From Gammaproteobacteria bacterium (lineage in GTDB: Bacteria; Pseudomonadota; Gammaproteobacteria; Arenicellales; Poriferihabitantaceae), in NCBI GenBank assembly GCA_009841725.1, contig VYGS01000046.1, positions 31,780-74,356 on the forward strand: DNA of 42,577 nucleotides, read 5' to 3'. The number at the start of each line of letters is the position of its first letter. The first letter of the stretch is position 1. Under the pieces are notes generated by a model. It made no database searches, was not told the origin of the DNA, and saw nothing but the letters and a program-made list of their open reading frames with translations. This document shows, piece by piece, positions 42,563-42,577 of the stretch. A program made the translations under genes and the position numbers.

Positions 42563-42577
42563 GGAATAGTCCTCCAT

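Overview
The window reads as a chromosomal segment of a GC-rich, chemolithoautotrophic (probably sulfur-oxidising) gammaproteobacterium. The evidence is a class I phosphoribulokinase (Calvin cycle), a DsrC/TusE-family protein, two rhodaneses, several secreted thioredoxin-fold proteins, a large DsbD, a single-chain PntA with PntB, and a sulfoacetaldehyde (C2 sulfonate) dissimilation operon. I cannot name the species from sequence alone.

Layout. 1-3.8 kb: 3' end of pyrD, an exported rhodanese, a TauD/TfdA-type dioxygenase, a stand-alone Cas6/Cmx6-like RAMP protein with no CRISPR array, and an unknown gene coupled to dsbD. 3.8-7.0 kb: dsbD with a duplicated N-terminal domain, then phosphoribulokinase. 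7.0-10.9 kb (minus): pntA-pntB and an exported alpha/beta hydrolase. 11-13.7 kb: a membrane-fused spermidine-synthase-like protein and a TrpD2-like phosphoribosyltransferase, convergent. 14-19.2 kb: a periplasmic thiol/sulfur district with a tandem thioredoxin, a small acidic secreted protein, a cysteine-rich rhodanese, and a minus-strand operon of SoxW-like thioredoxin, TolC-type channel and adaptor without a pump. 19.4-23.3 kb: dienelactone hydrolase, cysG, a DsrC-like protein with its terminal catalytic Cys replaced by Ser, and a quinone oxidoreductase.

23.4-29.45 kb (plus): ald-xsc-pta-dipeptide epimerase-DUF1611. Xsc cleaves sulfoacetaldehyde to sulfite and acetyl phosphate, Pta makes acetyl-CoA, and Ald would recycle alanine if taurine is deaminated by a pyruvate-dependent transaminase encoded elsewhere.

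29.5-33.5 kb: an A+T-richer island of four overlapping genes (PD-(D/E)XK-like protein, DUF262 protein, DUF3696 ATPase, unknown protein). It looks like a horizontally acquired anti-phage or restriction cassette and is the best candidate for a poorly described system here. It sits directly upstream of a host HAD gene.

33.5-42.6 kb: HAD hydrolase, then on the minus strand a PLP dehydratase and malate synthase G (glcB), with an 18-bp direct repeat upstream of glcB, and a complete five-gene branched-chain-amino-acid-type ABC importer with a strong hairpin between the binding-protein and permease genes. Malate synthase could consume acetyl-CoA produced by Xsc/Pta; that link is inference.
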